Part shown: positions 14,303 through 26,280 of the stretch, piece by piece
Layout: every line of letters begins with the position of its first letter
Numbering within the stretch: position 1 is the first letter of the stretch
NCBI GenBank assembly: GCA_013396635.1
Contig: WBMW01005106.1
Span: 956,585 to 1,020,584, forward strand
DNA length: 64,000 bases
Source: Penelope pileata
Lineage: Eukaryota > Chordata > Aves > Galliformes > Cracidae
Direction of reading: 5' to 3'
Position numbers and translations under genes: made by a program
The notes under the pieces: model-generated
What the model was told of the DNA's origin: nothing
What the model saw: only the letters and a program-made list of their open reading frames with translations
Databases searched by the model: none

Positions 14303-15026
14303 GTGGCTAATAAGTGAAATATTTGAAAGCTGAGCTATTAATACAATGCTCTGTTCTTGTGTCTTTCACCTCTGCGCTGATGGGAATGGAAAATTCTGAG
14401 TGCTAAAACTCAGCTTTGTTTTTACAGGAGGTATTAAAGCAATACCAAGCATGTTTCTGCTGGGTCATGGTATTCCTGCAGCTCTTCATCATTTCCAGGT
14501 CTCCAGCACCCCTCCTTGCCTCGTGCTGGAGAGACTTTATCTCTTCACCATTTAAAAGGGCTGTCTGTATCCTGCACTACTGTAATGCTGTCATCAATTG
14601 CCAGCTGCTAAGCTGCTTTTTAAAACATCCACTGAAATCCTTCTTCCCCTTGCATAGCTCTCAGATGCTTCCTTCTCATTTGCACCCCTCTCTCCTTCCT
14701 GTCCTTCACTAGAGAAAAACGTGCTGTTCTGAATGTTGGCTGTAGCTGGAGGTGGGGAAGAGCTGGGGTATCTCTCCTGAAATCTGATTTATGGATTCAG
14801 TGGGGAAAGGTTCAGCGAAAGTGAGGTAGTGTTGGATTAGCAGCGATCCACAGCACATCCCAGCAGGGCAGCAAATACTTCATGCTTGGGCAGACAGAGG
14901 CAGACGCTAGCGGTGTATGTGTTAACAGAAGTGACTGGCTCAGGAGCAAAATTTGAGAGAAACAGGGCAAAAGGAGCCATTTACTCCTTTATTTCATCAA
15001 GGATTAGAGAAGAGTAGGGAAAGATT

Positions 15027-15039
15027 AAAAAAAAAAAAA
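15027..15039. repeat. A13 homopolymer
   Basis: Thirteen consecutive A bases, with nothing recognisable in the flanks. Confidence 0.9.
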
Positions 15040-15573
15040 GTAATGACACCTTGACAAGGAAATATATATACTTAATTTATGACCTATGTCATCCTTCCTC
15101 AATTTTTAGTTAATGTGACCCCAGTGGCACAAGGGAGGGGTTTCACAATTGCAAAATAAGCTCAGAAATCCTTAAGGTAAGGTGACAATGCAGTTTTAAG
15201 TTTCATATGGTATGCATTAAGCTGTACACAACCATTATCTGCTGATTGCCCCCATAGTTGCTTGACTTCATCATCAGGAAACATTTCACATGACTTATTT
15301 ACAATGAGTAGTCTCATTAAGCACACATTATGTATAGGATATTTGCTGTCTTTATTGCTGTATTTATTTTATGAGAAGCACCAGGATGTTGCTACAGCAC
15401 TCCCAGTCACACACATGCAGTAGTGCATAACTGAAAATAAAGTAAATCTATAATTTGAAATTTTCTTTAAGTTAAAAAATTGGTATTGATCTTTATGACA
15501 GCAATTATTTAAGGGTAAATTTTTATAGAAGAATTAGCTATCAAATTTTTGCAGCTCATGAGATTTATGAGCA

Positions 15574-15586
15574 ATATATATATATA
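15574..15586. repeat. Short (AT)6 microsatellite
   Basis: Six AT units in an AT-rich region; simple repeat only. Confidence 0.85.
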
Positions 15587-17941
15587 ACAAATCTTGATAT
15601 CCTTCTGGACAGGATTTTAAAATTCTGTTTCAAGGCCTGATTTAAAGTAATGCTTTGGCAGCGTCACGACAGTTTAAAAACAGTGTGCATATCCAAATTC
15701 TATGATATTTATTATTTTTTATTCTTAGATGTAAAGCACAATTGGAATATAGTTTGTTTGGTAACGTCTGCATGGCTTAAGGGTTATATCCCAGAACCCC
15801 TAAGCCATGCTTTCCTGACAAGGGAAGTTCCAAGCTAAGGTCAAGCACAAGCAATTCAGGCATGCTGAGTTTATGGAGATATACACAAAGTTAGCTCCAC
15901 TCTTTGTTTACATCCTGCAATAATCCACAAATATGATTAATATGACTGCTTAGAACTATTTCTAGTCCCCAGTTAAGTGAATTCAGGTGTTATTCTTATT
16001 TGTCCCTTAGATGTGCTGCAGCATGAGAGGAGGCAGTGATTTAATTTTTTGAGGAAATCAAACATGTTCATTATATAATCAAGAAATGGTGAGTGTTCTT
16101 AACCTAGGGGTGAGATGTGGTTCAAGTGGGACATTGGGACTCCTGGGTGAGTAATTCTTGCCACAATGGCAGCTGGAAACTGCGCCTTAGCAATGCACCT
16201 CATTGGGCCTGGTACTCAAAAAATTTGTAGAAGAAACTTGTGTTTGAAGCAGCTGTGGAAGACAAAGGGTAGGAGAGATGCCTTGTTTGGCAATATTTTA
16301 TAGAGACACTGAAAGTGAAATTAATCTCTCCAGGTTTTTGTCAATGGAGAGCTATAAACACTTTTGAGATGCAGTTCATCTTCAGACTGTTTTTTAAACT
16401 GGGCTGTTGAAGGATGTGTTACTTTTGATTGATGATAAAGGAGATCAGGATGACAACCTCTGATACAGGTGTCTGATGTATCCTATAACAAGGATTCTCA
16501 GTGCTGGCAAGTGGTGACCTACACCAGAGACTCAGCTATGAGACTTGCCTTCTAGGCTACCTCAGTAGAAGGACTTTATTACAGCAATCCCTTTCTAGGT
16601 GTGTGGAGCTGCTACTGACTTCTGGAAAAAAGGCAAACAAATAGAGGTTTGGCTTAGGGCACAGCCTAAGCCAGAGAGATATTACAGCATCTCACGTAAC
16701 CCTGTATTATATCAACCACCTTTTTCCTTAATACTATGAAAGAAGATCTATTTAACCATAATAGACCACATGTTCTCGTGGCATTTTCATTTGTACCTTT
16801 AGATTGCAAGCCGTGTTATTCATTCAGTACATACTGTGTAATGCCACTTACACTTACAGGGATATAGAAACCTAAAGGTCTCTCATTATCACATAAATGG
16901 CTGTGAATAGCCCTCTCAGTGAATGTGTTCTCCAAAGATTTATTTGCCCGAAGTTCTGAATGTCTCCTGTGCTGTGCTTGGGGGACGTCCCTTCAGCCCT
17001 GTTGGTATCACTCATATGCCACTACAAATGAGCATGGGAATCCTGCCCTGGGGCTGATCCTATATGTCATGGAGGTGTTACTCAGGCATTTCTGAAGAAA
17101 TGAACATAAAAAAAATTCTCCAAAAGCTGATGGAAATTACTCTTACTGGCAGAATACTCATATCTCTGTTGTTTGGGGCTTTTTTTTTCCTTTCAGTTGG
17201 GAACAGTCATGCAAATTAGGATTTATTTGCTTTGTTTGTTTGTTTTGGGTGCTCTAGGGAAGCAGGAAATATAAATGGGTAAGTGCCTGTGAACCATATA
17301 ATTAATAAACTGCTTTATGTTACAGAAAGACTATGAATTTTAGGTCTGAATATCCTGTGCTTTCAGGGTTTTGCAAATTAGAACTCCAGTTATCCATGCA
17401 AGCAGACCTGAGTTGTATCATCCCTTCTGGGATTTGAGCACTGCCAAAACCCAAAGGTGTAAGCTCAGCCCTTTTTGTTGATGGCTTTTGCATTCTAAAT
17501 GAAGCTTGTTTAGAGGCCAGTGTGCCTCTATGAGTTTTACTGTGTGGGCATCTTCCTTTTCTCCATCAAGTGTTACCATCTTATGTGAAGTCACAGGAGA
17601 AATATTTGTTTGAAATGTTTAATATTAACTATGAATTCTGGCACATCCTATCAGTCATTCCAACTGTATCTATTCATCTGAGACAAAGTAGGCGCATCTG
17701 TTTTCCTACCCAGGGTACTTTATGGTATTTCCTTAGGGTCTGGGCATCTTAGAATGTTGTCAGAAGACCTGTGGGAAGAATTTGGGAAAAGCTATCATCT
17801 CAATTTTAGAAGTGAAGGTGAGTGAAAGGGGGGATTGTTGGGGAATATGACTGCCACATACGTGCCAGTATTGGAAGAAGTGCTGTGCCCAAATGTGGTA
17901 TCATTTACAGGAGTACAGGTGAGGATTAAGGGCCAGGCCGG

Positions 17942-17942
17942 N
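17942..17942. other. Single ambiguous base (N)
   Basis: An isolated N in otherwise complete sequence, so an unresolved base in the assembly rather than a gap. Confidence 0.99.
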
Positions 17943-18916
17943 GTCTTTGTGAAACATTTTGCTATGCCATGCAACTGATCACCTCTTGGAACAGCCTTGG
18001 GGCTCTGTAAAGAAGCACAGGGTGACAAAATAGGACGTTACTCCTTTGTGAAAAGGGAAGAGACATTTTGCAAATATTTAGCATCACAAATAATGGAGTA
18101 ACTTCAGGAAAATACTTTGATATGTTGTTTTGGCAGTCTGGACCACTTCTTTTCTCAGTTATTTACCTTCAGCTTGGGAGCTGTGCTGATGCTGTAAAGC
18201 AACAGGACAACCAAGGTGTGTAGGAGATGTCAGATCCACAATCTGCTGTGCTGTCACTGTCACTGCTGAGGGCTGAGTTTTGGGGGCAGCTACATTTAGA
18301 GGCAACGTGTTCTGTATTCCTTTGAGTTGTTTTTGATGTACGGTGGAAACATCTAAAATTGAATGTGATATAATTAAAGAAACAACAAAACTAGAGCAAG
18401 GCTGAAGCTTTTCCTCCCACAAATGCATACTATGTACATGTATTTTTTGTGTAGACTTTTCAATGTCTCCTCCATGCCTCTGGCATCTGAGCTTACCCCA
18501 GTTGTACGGATCTCTGCTACATAAATAGCTCTTGGTCCTCACCCCCAGCTAATCTAAACCCATTGGTGTTCAATGCTGATCCTTATTTGCTGTGCCACCT
18601 ACCTCTCAGTCTGACTGTGGTTGTGCTCCCTTCTCTGACGCTACCAGTCTGGGGTTTCCTGACTGAAGGATGGGCCCTGAACTATTTTGAGGGGTATTCA
18701 TATTTGGACAATCATTTACTATCTTAAAACTGTTTGTCACTGTGGAATAGATAAACCAAAGAAGCCGTTTTGAAAGGAAGATCAGTGATTTCTAACACTG
18801 GACAGCCACCTAGAAGGATTTAAATGTTATGACAGCCTCAGAATGGCAATACTCCTCTGGAGGACAGAGAATAAGCCTCAGAAGGCTGAATCTAGTCACC
18901 TGTTGTTACAGGAAAC

Positions 18917-18940
18917 ATTATTATGTAATTATTATGTAAT
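18917..18940. promoter_or_regulatory. Tandem pair of TTATGTAA (D-box / NFIL3-type) motifs
   Basis: An 11-bp unit is repeated about twice, giving exact TTATGTAA at 18921-18928 and 18932-18939. From established knowledge, TTAYGTAA is the preferred site of the PAR-bZIP factors (DBP, HLF, TEF) and of NFIL3/E4BP4. The 11-bp spacing puts both sites on the same DNA face. No gene or promoter is visible nearby, and the pair may simply be a chance tandem duplication in AT-rich DNA, so function is inference. Confidence 0.3.
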
Positions 18941-20677
18941 ACATCACTCAAACTTGGAAATGATTCACTGTCACCCTTCTAACCTCCACTACCATCCTGT
19001 GTTGGTCACTGCTGCTGGAGAAGTATGATGTGACAAACATGACATGCAAAAAGCCACTTTCTCAGCTAGAAAGCCAGGTGAAAAACTCATCAGAGAATTT
19101 GTGATCTACCTGGATTTTGCCCCTTACTGTACAAGAAGACTGTGTGTCCCAATCTGTTGCAGGTCTGCACGATATACAGAGCCTTTCATTCTAAGCTCGG
19201 TCCAGGCCTGCTAACGAGCCAATTTATGCCACATTTGACATTAGCAGACTTATTCTGTTTAAATGGTTCATAAAAATCTAGAGTGGCTATAGCAGATAGA
19301 AGAAAAATCCCAAATGATATTGCTAGCTTGGCAGCTGACAGAGGTCTGTGGTTGATACTTAGATAAAGTGTGGTAACTCATCAAGTACAGTGATATTTCC
19401 CTTGGAATATCTTTCTTGCAATCAGCAGTCTAGAGGCTTCTTATGCTTGAGGTTATGGATGGACAGTTACTTGTGATAGACTGGAACTCATTAAAATAAG
19501 AGATAAGTGGAACAAACTTCTGTTGTCAGATATGTTAGAGTAAATCTAGATTTGCACTGGTATAACAAGGCAGGGATTGGTTCCTCATTCTCTTCCTGAC
19601 TAGCAAACGTCTTTAAAACTTGAATGTTTAAATCCTCTCATGAATACCCTTTTTAGTAAAGAAAGAACTGTTTTACTAATAAACATTTGGTGTTTACCTA
19701 TATGAATTCTTAACTGTAGTAATAAAATTTTTACTTATCAGATATAATCTTATCAGATTTCTAGAGGGGTATACAGGCTTATTCTACTTCAGTATAATCT
19801 AATCGGCTATGCATTTTCTCCCCCTGTAGATATGTGCATGAACAATGCTTTTAGAGATCCAAGGGGTGATTTAAACAATGATTTTTTTTCTGCTTTCTTT
19901 CTCATAATTCAAATTTAGTCTAACCTTATGAAATAACAATTCTATGTAAATAACATCCTCTGTAACAGAAAATGTTTTTTCTTTTTCTTTTTGCATGTTA
20001 TTTGTGGCTGATATGAAATTGTGGAGCTCTTCTTAGATTGTTCACAGTCTTTCTATTCCAATCAATAGTAGTACCTTGTATAAGAACTCCTCTTGTTTCA
20101 GTGAAATAAATGGAAGATTGATTTTGGATTGAAGGTAGAGGGTCTCCTCTAGTTTATCACTTCTGATAATTAAAGAGTTTGAATTAGGTTTGTCATTTCA
20201 CAGCATTCACAGTAGTAGTTTAGCATATTGCATGCTTATTGAGTTCTTAGATATGCCTCACTGCTCTTAAGCAGTAGTCTTCCTGAAAAGGGAGCTTATT
20301 AAATGCTCTATTTACTAAACCAATCTTGACATCTATATTAATTCATATCTCATTATTTTACAACCTTCAAACAGTATTTTGGACATGGAGATTGGATACT
20401 ATTTTTTATTTTGACTTTGTTTAACAGTGATAATCACTACAGCTGGTGAGCTGTTTTATGTTCTGGTTTGTACGTAATTAACTGAATTGTCAACTTATTA
20501 CCAAGTGTGTATTACTGGTAAATTTGCATAAATTGCAGCATTATGGCTGATCCAATGCAAAACTTTGTGGGTTTAGGAACACTTACAGTTTTTCTGAAAG
20601 AAATTCTGAGTTCTGGATTGCTCCCATTGCACCCTAAGAAAAACAGCTGTCTGGTCCTTGGTTTCACCAAAGATGTT

Positions 20678-21214
20678 TGCTGTGGTTTAACCCAGCAGGC
20701 AGCTCAGCACCGCACAGCTGCTTGCTCACTTCCCCCTCCCAATGTGACTAGGGGGAGAACCAGACAACATAAAAACTTGTGAGTTGAGATAAACGCAGTC
20801 CAATAGGACAGAAAAGGAAGGGAAAATAATGATAATAGTAATACTGATGATAAAAGAATACACAGAATGAGCGCAGCACAATTGCTCACCACTCACCGAC
20901 CAATGCCCAGCCAGTCTTCAAGTAACCGCAGCCCCCTGACCAGTTCTCCCAGTTTTGTTGTTCAGCACGATGCCATATGGTATGGAACATCTCTTTGCCC
21001 AGTTGTAGGTCAGCTGTCCTGGTTCTGTCCCCTCCTTGCTGGCAGGGCAGAGCGCTGTGAGAAGCTGAAAAGTCCTTGACTTAGTGTAAGCGCAGCTCAG
21101 CAACAACTAAAACATGGGTGTGTTATCAACATTATGCTCACCCTAAATCCAAAACATAGCACCACACCAGCTTCTAGGAAGAAAATTAACTCTATCCTAG
21201 ATGAAACCAGGACA
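20678..21214 (-). mobile_element. Solo LTR of an avian ERVL-type endogenous retrovirus
   Basis: A 537-bp element on the minus strand, beginning TGTCCTGGTT (plus-strand 21205-21214) and ending ACCACAGCA (plus-strand 20678-20686), with the TG...CA termini expected of an LTR. The body matches from memory the common avian ERVL LTR: a TAGAGTTAATTTTCTTC-like segment near the 5' end, a GTCAAGGACTTTTCAGCTTC-like segment in the middle, and a GGGGGAAGTGAGC-like segment near the 3' end. The flanks are ATGTT on the left and ATGTA on the right, a 5-bp target duplication with one mismatch; 5 bp is usual for this class. No gag-pol-env remains, so the provirus was probably lost by LTR-LTR recombination. The minus-strand polyadenylation hexamer is not intact. 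The exact subfamily name is uncertain. Confidence 0.85.
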
Positions 21215-24200
21215 ATGTAGAAACACGTGCTACTTTCCTAAATTTCTTTGAGATCTATTGTGTACAGTACTGCATAAGAGTGTGATATGATTTCAGTTTC
21301 TACATTTAATTTCCCAGGGTTGATGTTTAGGAAATTTTTTACTTTGAAGGTGTAACAAAAAACAAAATGAAAACAATATATTTTATTGTATTACAGAGAG
21401 TTTGAAAATCTTTTGTTTTAGCATGACGGGATGGGAAAACTGCTTGCTATTTTGAGCATTCCCTTTTTTGGTGTGAAACCAAAATATTGACATAATAAAG
21501 TATTTTATGCTCTTATTTTAGTAAAGAGAATGTTTAAGGGACCCAAGTATCACAGCTGCAGTTTGAAGCTATTGGTATTCCAGGTGGTTTAAACATAATT
21601 GTTTTAAAATAATGTGGTTTTAAAGTATTAAAACTTAAATGTTAATGTTTGTTTTTAAGCAGATGTTCCACACTCTCCAGTCTCTTCATAGCCTTCGGTT
21701 TATTCAGTCTTCTATTCAGTTGTATTGTCATCTTTATACCTTTGTTCTTAACTTATTATTTCTGTTTATCCATCATGACTGAAGATACTGTCACACCTGC
21801 AGACGCCTCAGATTAATCTTGCTTTCTGAGCAGGAGCCAGCAGACCCCAACTGTCACAAAACTGAAACGGATGGGTAATAACAAATGGCTCCTTGTCCTT
21901 GCTGCTGCTCTCTAAGTGGTCTGAGCTATCACGAAACACTCTGACTGCAAATCTATCAGCCAGAGATAAATCACAGGATTATGACGTCCTGGATCCACAT
22001 AAACACTGTAGTGGTTAAACCTCAGTTTAGACAAAATTCAAGTCCCAAATCCAAGTGGGCAATTCATAAAGCTCATGCCCATTGCCATTCCTCCTTTCCT
22101 CAATGCAGAGATGCCTCCAGGATTTAAAGGACAAGAGTTTTCAGAAGTAAATCTTCCATCCTTTGTGCTGATGCTTCTTTCACTTCCGTTCTTAAAACTG
22201 GGCACCTTTGGCAGATAGGATGGAGACTTCCTCTGTCTGAGCCGTATTCATTGCTGCTGGTCATAGTGCTCTCCTGGGAAGTGGAAACTGTGGATTTGAC
22301 CTTCAGCATGAAACTTGTGTTGAACTCTGAACTTCCACTCAAAAAATGTGATTATATTAAAAGCATCTCATCTTCCAGCCATCTTTTCAGGGGAAAGAAT
22401 GAAGCAATCATCTCTACTCAAAGGGACAACTTAGATGTGTGAGTAGAGGAGAGGGCTGTAGGCAATGTATCACAACCTCTTTTAGGTGCACAGATCAGGC
22501 AGACGCCTGCAGTAGGAGACAGGGATATTCAGAAATATTTTTTTATCTCCCTTGTTACTGGAATTCCTCTCTGCTTCTAGTCAACACGCTGCTTTTTCTG
22601 AATTTTATTATCAGTTATTTTCATGAACTGCATTGCAGGAACCAGATCAGGCAACTATTAGCATCACCACACATTCTTTATGGATCTCCAGCTGATTCCA
22701 CCGTACTGCTCTCAAAGTGTTGCAGAAATGTTGATGACAATATGCAGTGTCACCTTACAGGCACCAGAAAACCCCTAATGTAGTGATTTTATTCACAGTG
22801 GAGCCCAGGGAGACACTGTAAAATATATCAGAAATTCCACAGCAAATTACCAAGATGTTTAATTAAGTCCAGAGTGGAGCATCCTGTCAACATGACAGAA
22901 CATCTGTAAGCAAATAGTGTGTCTTGATAGATTGAGATGTTGTAGACATTATATACAAAATAAGGAGGAAATTTTACCTGCAACTACAAACTTTGTGGGT
23001 GAGCAGCAAGAACTTGAGATGTGGTAGGGTCTATTGTTACATCAGCCCAATGTAAAGCTGCAGAACATTTGCAAAAGTCTTTGCAAATGGGCATTCCTAT
23101 GCTAACTTATGGAAAGAAAGAATTGGGAGCTATAGCTATTAGTAATATTAAATTGCATTCTTAGTTAAATCAATGAAAAATAGTCTAGGTGATTTCAATT
23201 ACTTTGGGAGGATCAGCAGCATCATAACATAGAATTTCACTGAACTCTAGCTCAGTTACTTTCTAAGGATATGTGTTGGCCAGAATAGTCTGTCTTATTC
23301 TGACTGATCACCTCTTCATTTGACAGACTGGCTGTAAGAAAAGATTAGGTGTCCCTGTGAGTAGCTCATGAATTAGATTTCAATTCCTTATAAAATAATT
23401 GAATAAATACCCGGAGATGGGATCAATAAAATCTAGAGGGTAACAGAAGTTTGCGTAAACAAGCAGCATGATTTTTATAGAGAACAAATCATGCAAGACA
23501 CACTTAATTGCTTGTTTTGATAGAATTACTAAATTATTAGCTGCTGCTTATATTTTTTTGAGATAGACTTTCAAAAAATTATGAGCAGTTAGGCGCCCAG
23601 CTCCTGCTGATTTTAAGAGCTTGCTACATTATCTCCTGAAGTTTTAAAGATAAGTTCATGTTAATTGGCTTGGAGTTTAGTCTTCCTACATGACTTTTCA
23701 GACCCCCAGGAGTGACTGTGCCCAGATGGATATATATTGAGTTACAGAGGGATGCTGGCACTGCTTCTGGAGCCATTGTTATATGCAGGCAAACTTGATA
23801 TTTTCATTAATAATCGAGAAGTCGGGCTCAAAGCAGAATGCCAATGAGATGTGTAGGCCAAAATTCAGTAAGCCATGAGCTTTAATATGATAATACGATG
23901 CTGTAGAACAAAGACCACCTCCAAAACACTTCATCAATTCCCCCTGAAAAACAAAAATCAAAGTTGAAATTTTATGAGAATAACAGACAACTGTTTTGAG
24001 AAACAGTGGTACCCCAAAAATCAGCTCCATTGTGCTGAATACTTTTCTGAGTTGTTTTCATTAATCTAATTACTTTGAATTGAAGGAAATTCAGGGAAAA
24101 CTAATTCAGCTGGATCAAAGAAAGAATATAGTAGCACTGACATCTAATAACACACACTTCTAAACCAGATCTTTTCTCGTTGAAAGATTGAAGAGAAGTC

Positions 24201-25599
24201 AATGATTTTGACCAATAAATGCAAATCAGTTAACTCATTTCACCTGTCAGAACTCCTTGCAATGAAATACAGACACTTCTGCTGCCATTATATAATGGGA
24301 AGCTCTCCAAAGGTGGCATGTATTGAATTTATTCCACTGGAGAAAAGCAGAATCATAGTGGATATTTTAAGAGGAATACAGGAGGGAGGGAAATGGCAGG
24401 AAGCAGATTTGTTGGAAGCTAACAATATCTGATTTGAAACAGATATCCTCAGGCAAGGATCCTGGTCAAGACTGAGAAAGAGATGTAAAGAGACTGGAGG
24501 TGTTTCTGGGGTATTCTGTGGGGCAGCAAGAACTGTATGGAAGGCAGAGTTAAACTGGGACTAATCATTCAGGACTGGGGTGCAGAAAACAGGAAGAACA
24601 GGAACAATGAATATAAGAAGCAAAAGGCTATGAATGGGTGGAGAAAGTTGTATCAATTGTATCAAAAGTTGGGTTTTACTACTTGACAACCATGTAGAGG
24701 TTAAAAGAAGGAAAGGAGATGATTCTAAGAGCCGTGGCAAAATCAACAACTACCTAGAAGCTAATTAAAAAATGAAAAATAAAGTATTTAAGTTCTTTTT
24801 TCTCTTCCCAACTGGCTGGTTGGTCAGTGCATGTCTTGATGTTTCACTGGGGACATTGGTTCTACTTTAGCTAGCATTACCACAGATGAAATAATGAATT
24901 TAATGGAGTCGGTGTGAGATGATTTCAGTGGTGACAAGAATGCCGCAACTTAAAATGATTTAATGGAAAAAAAAAAAAAAANAAAAAAGGGGAGCTTGAA
25001 ACGCCCTTAAGGCTGAGCTTCAGTAAATTCAGATATGCTTCTAGTCAAGGAAAATTGAAGAGTCTATGGAGGTGTAGAGTAACACATAGTTTGGTTCTAA
25101 AAGATCGTTGGAGTCAAAATAAATTAATCTTCTCTGATCAGTATCGCCTGCTTACAGATCTGAAGTTTGATGATAATATTTATCAGCAGCCAGTCACAGA
25201 GATAATGGGTGTAAATCTAAGTCATCCAGCGAAATCTGTACCAGTTTGAAAACTGGCCTGAGGATAAATTGCTAGGAAATATTTTCATCCTTTGAGTATA
25301 ACAAAACAAAAAATAAAAAAGAAAACTACAGGACATAAAACAGGATTTCTTATAAATTACAAAATAAATGTATGGAGCTATTTCTCAAACAGTTATTCAA
25401 TTAAAGACCATTGTTAAATACCTATTAGAATTCTGTTTCTAAAATTTGGTTAGTTTGAATCAATCAAGAATTAATTTCACCACTGATAGAATTTAATGCC
25501 TTTTTAATTGCCCTTGTGTGATGTTATATAGTTCTGATCTAGAAGGACAGCTCAATGTAATTCAAATTACCTGAAAACATATAAAATGACACAAGACAC
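21215..25599. other. Unique noncoding sequence
   Basis: No exon, RNA gene or interspersed repeat is recognised. Open frames reach at most about 114 codons, without family resemblance. The only notable feature is the A-run with one N at 24967-24988, just before the ancient CR1 relic. Confidence 0.65.
24967..24988. repeat. A-rich homopolymer with one N
   Basis: A 22-base run of A with a single unresolved base at 24982. This is typical of a homopolymer sequencing problem. The upstream sequence does not look like a retrocopy or a SINE. Confidence 0.9.
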
Positions 25600-26280
25600 A
25601 ACCACCAAGCAGGTGAATTGCCCTCTATTGGCAGCAAATGATACAGAATTACTCAGTCTCACAAGATCCTTTTGCAGCTTTACACAGTTAACTTTTATTT
25701 TTGCTGCTGTGGGTAACTTGATATCTCCTGCAAACATTGTCAGCTACCTGTTATTCTCTTTCAGATGATTTATGACTATTTTGAATTGCATATGTGCTAG
25801 GAGAGACTTCACTGAATGCTTCCTTCTACAGTGAAACTATGTCTTTTATTACTATCCTTTATTTTCAGTTCTTGGCAAGCTGTTAACTCATTGAAGGATC
25901 TCTCCTCTGACCTCCCAAGAGCATAATTTCTTAAAGAGATACTGATAAAAGATCATCTAAAACTTTTTGGAAATATGAGTAGAACAACCAATCTCATCTG
26001 GGTGCTTGTTGTCTGCTCTGAGGGAAGAGACTTCAAAAGTTTGTGAAAAATGTCTTTACGTTAAGCACAGCTTGACTTTTCTTTGTTTTTCCACATCTTT
26101 GTACTACATCTACTAATTTAGTCCTTTGTATAGTTTCTACCATTTTTTTTTCCAGAACAGAGTGTCTACGCTGTAGTTTCAGAGGTCCCTCTGAAGCTTT
26201 TTTTGATGTTTATCTCACAGCTGATAATTTGCAATCCCTGACCAAGAAAGATGAGTTAAGTGGTAAGAGTGATTCTCCAT
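25600..26280 (-). mobile_element. Ancient, highly diverged CR1 LINE fragment (reverse-transcriptase region)
   Basis: Read on the minus strand, this block lines up by eye over its whole length with the RT domain of old amniote CR1 elements. Plus-strand landmarks are CAAGATCCTTTTGCAG near 25662, ATGATTTATGACTATTTTGAA near 25765, a CTTTTTGGAAAT segment near 25962, CCACATCTTTGTACTACATC near 26090 and TCAGAGGTCCCTCTGAAGC near 26179. It is far more diverged than the CR1 copies between 29 and 52 kb, with no open frame and many indels. It should therefore predate the galliform-specific CR1 families and may be shared with other birds or reptiles. Boundaries are approximate. Confidence 0.65.

Larger units (their letters stand above)
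8901..20677. other. Unique noncoding sequence with scattered low-complexity tracts
   Basis: No gene, RNA or interspersed repeat is recognised. T/G-rich tracts occur near 9211-9241, 11391-11430 and 12082-12137, and short homopolymers near 14290 and 15027. The longest open frame (13516-13971, plus) begins with GTG, has no family resemblance and is within chance expectation for this length and composition. One ambiguous base (N) lies at 17942. A pair of TTATGTAA motifs at 18921-18939 is annotated separately. Confidence 0.65.

Noticed and set aside
24880..24990. Processed pseudogene or SINE ending in the A-run at 24967
   Set aside because: The upstream sequence shows no gene-like or tRNA/5S-like body, and no target duplication was found around it.
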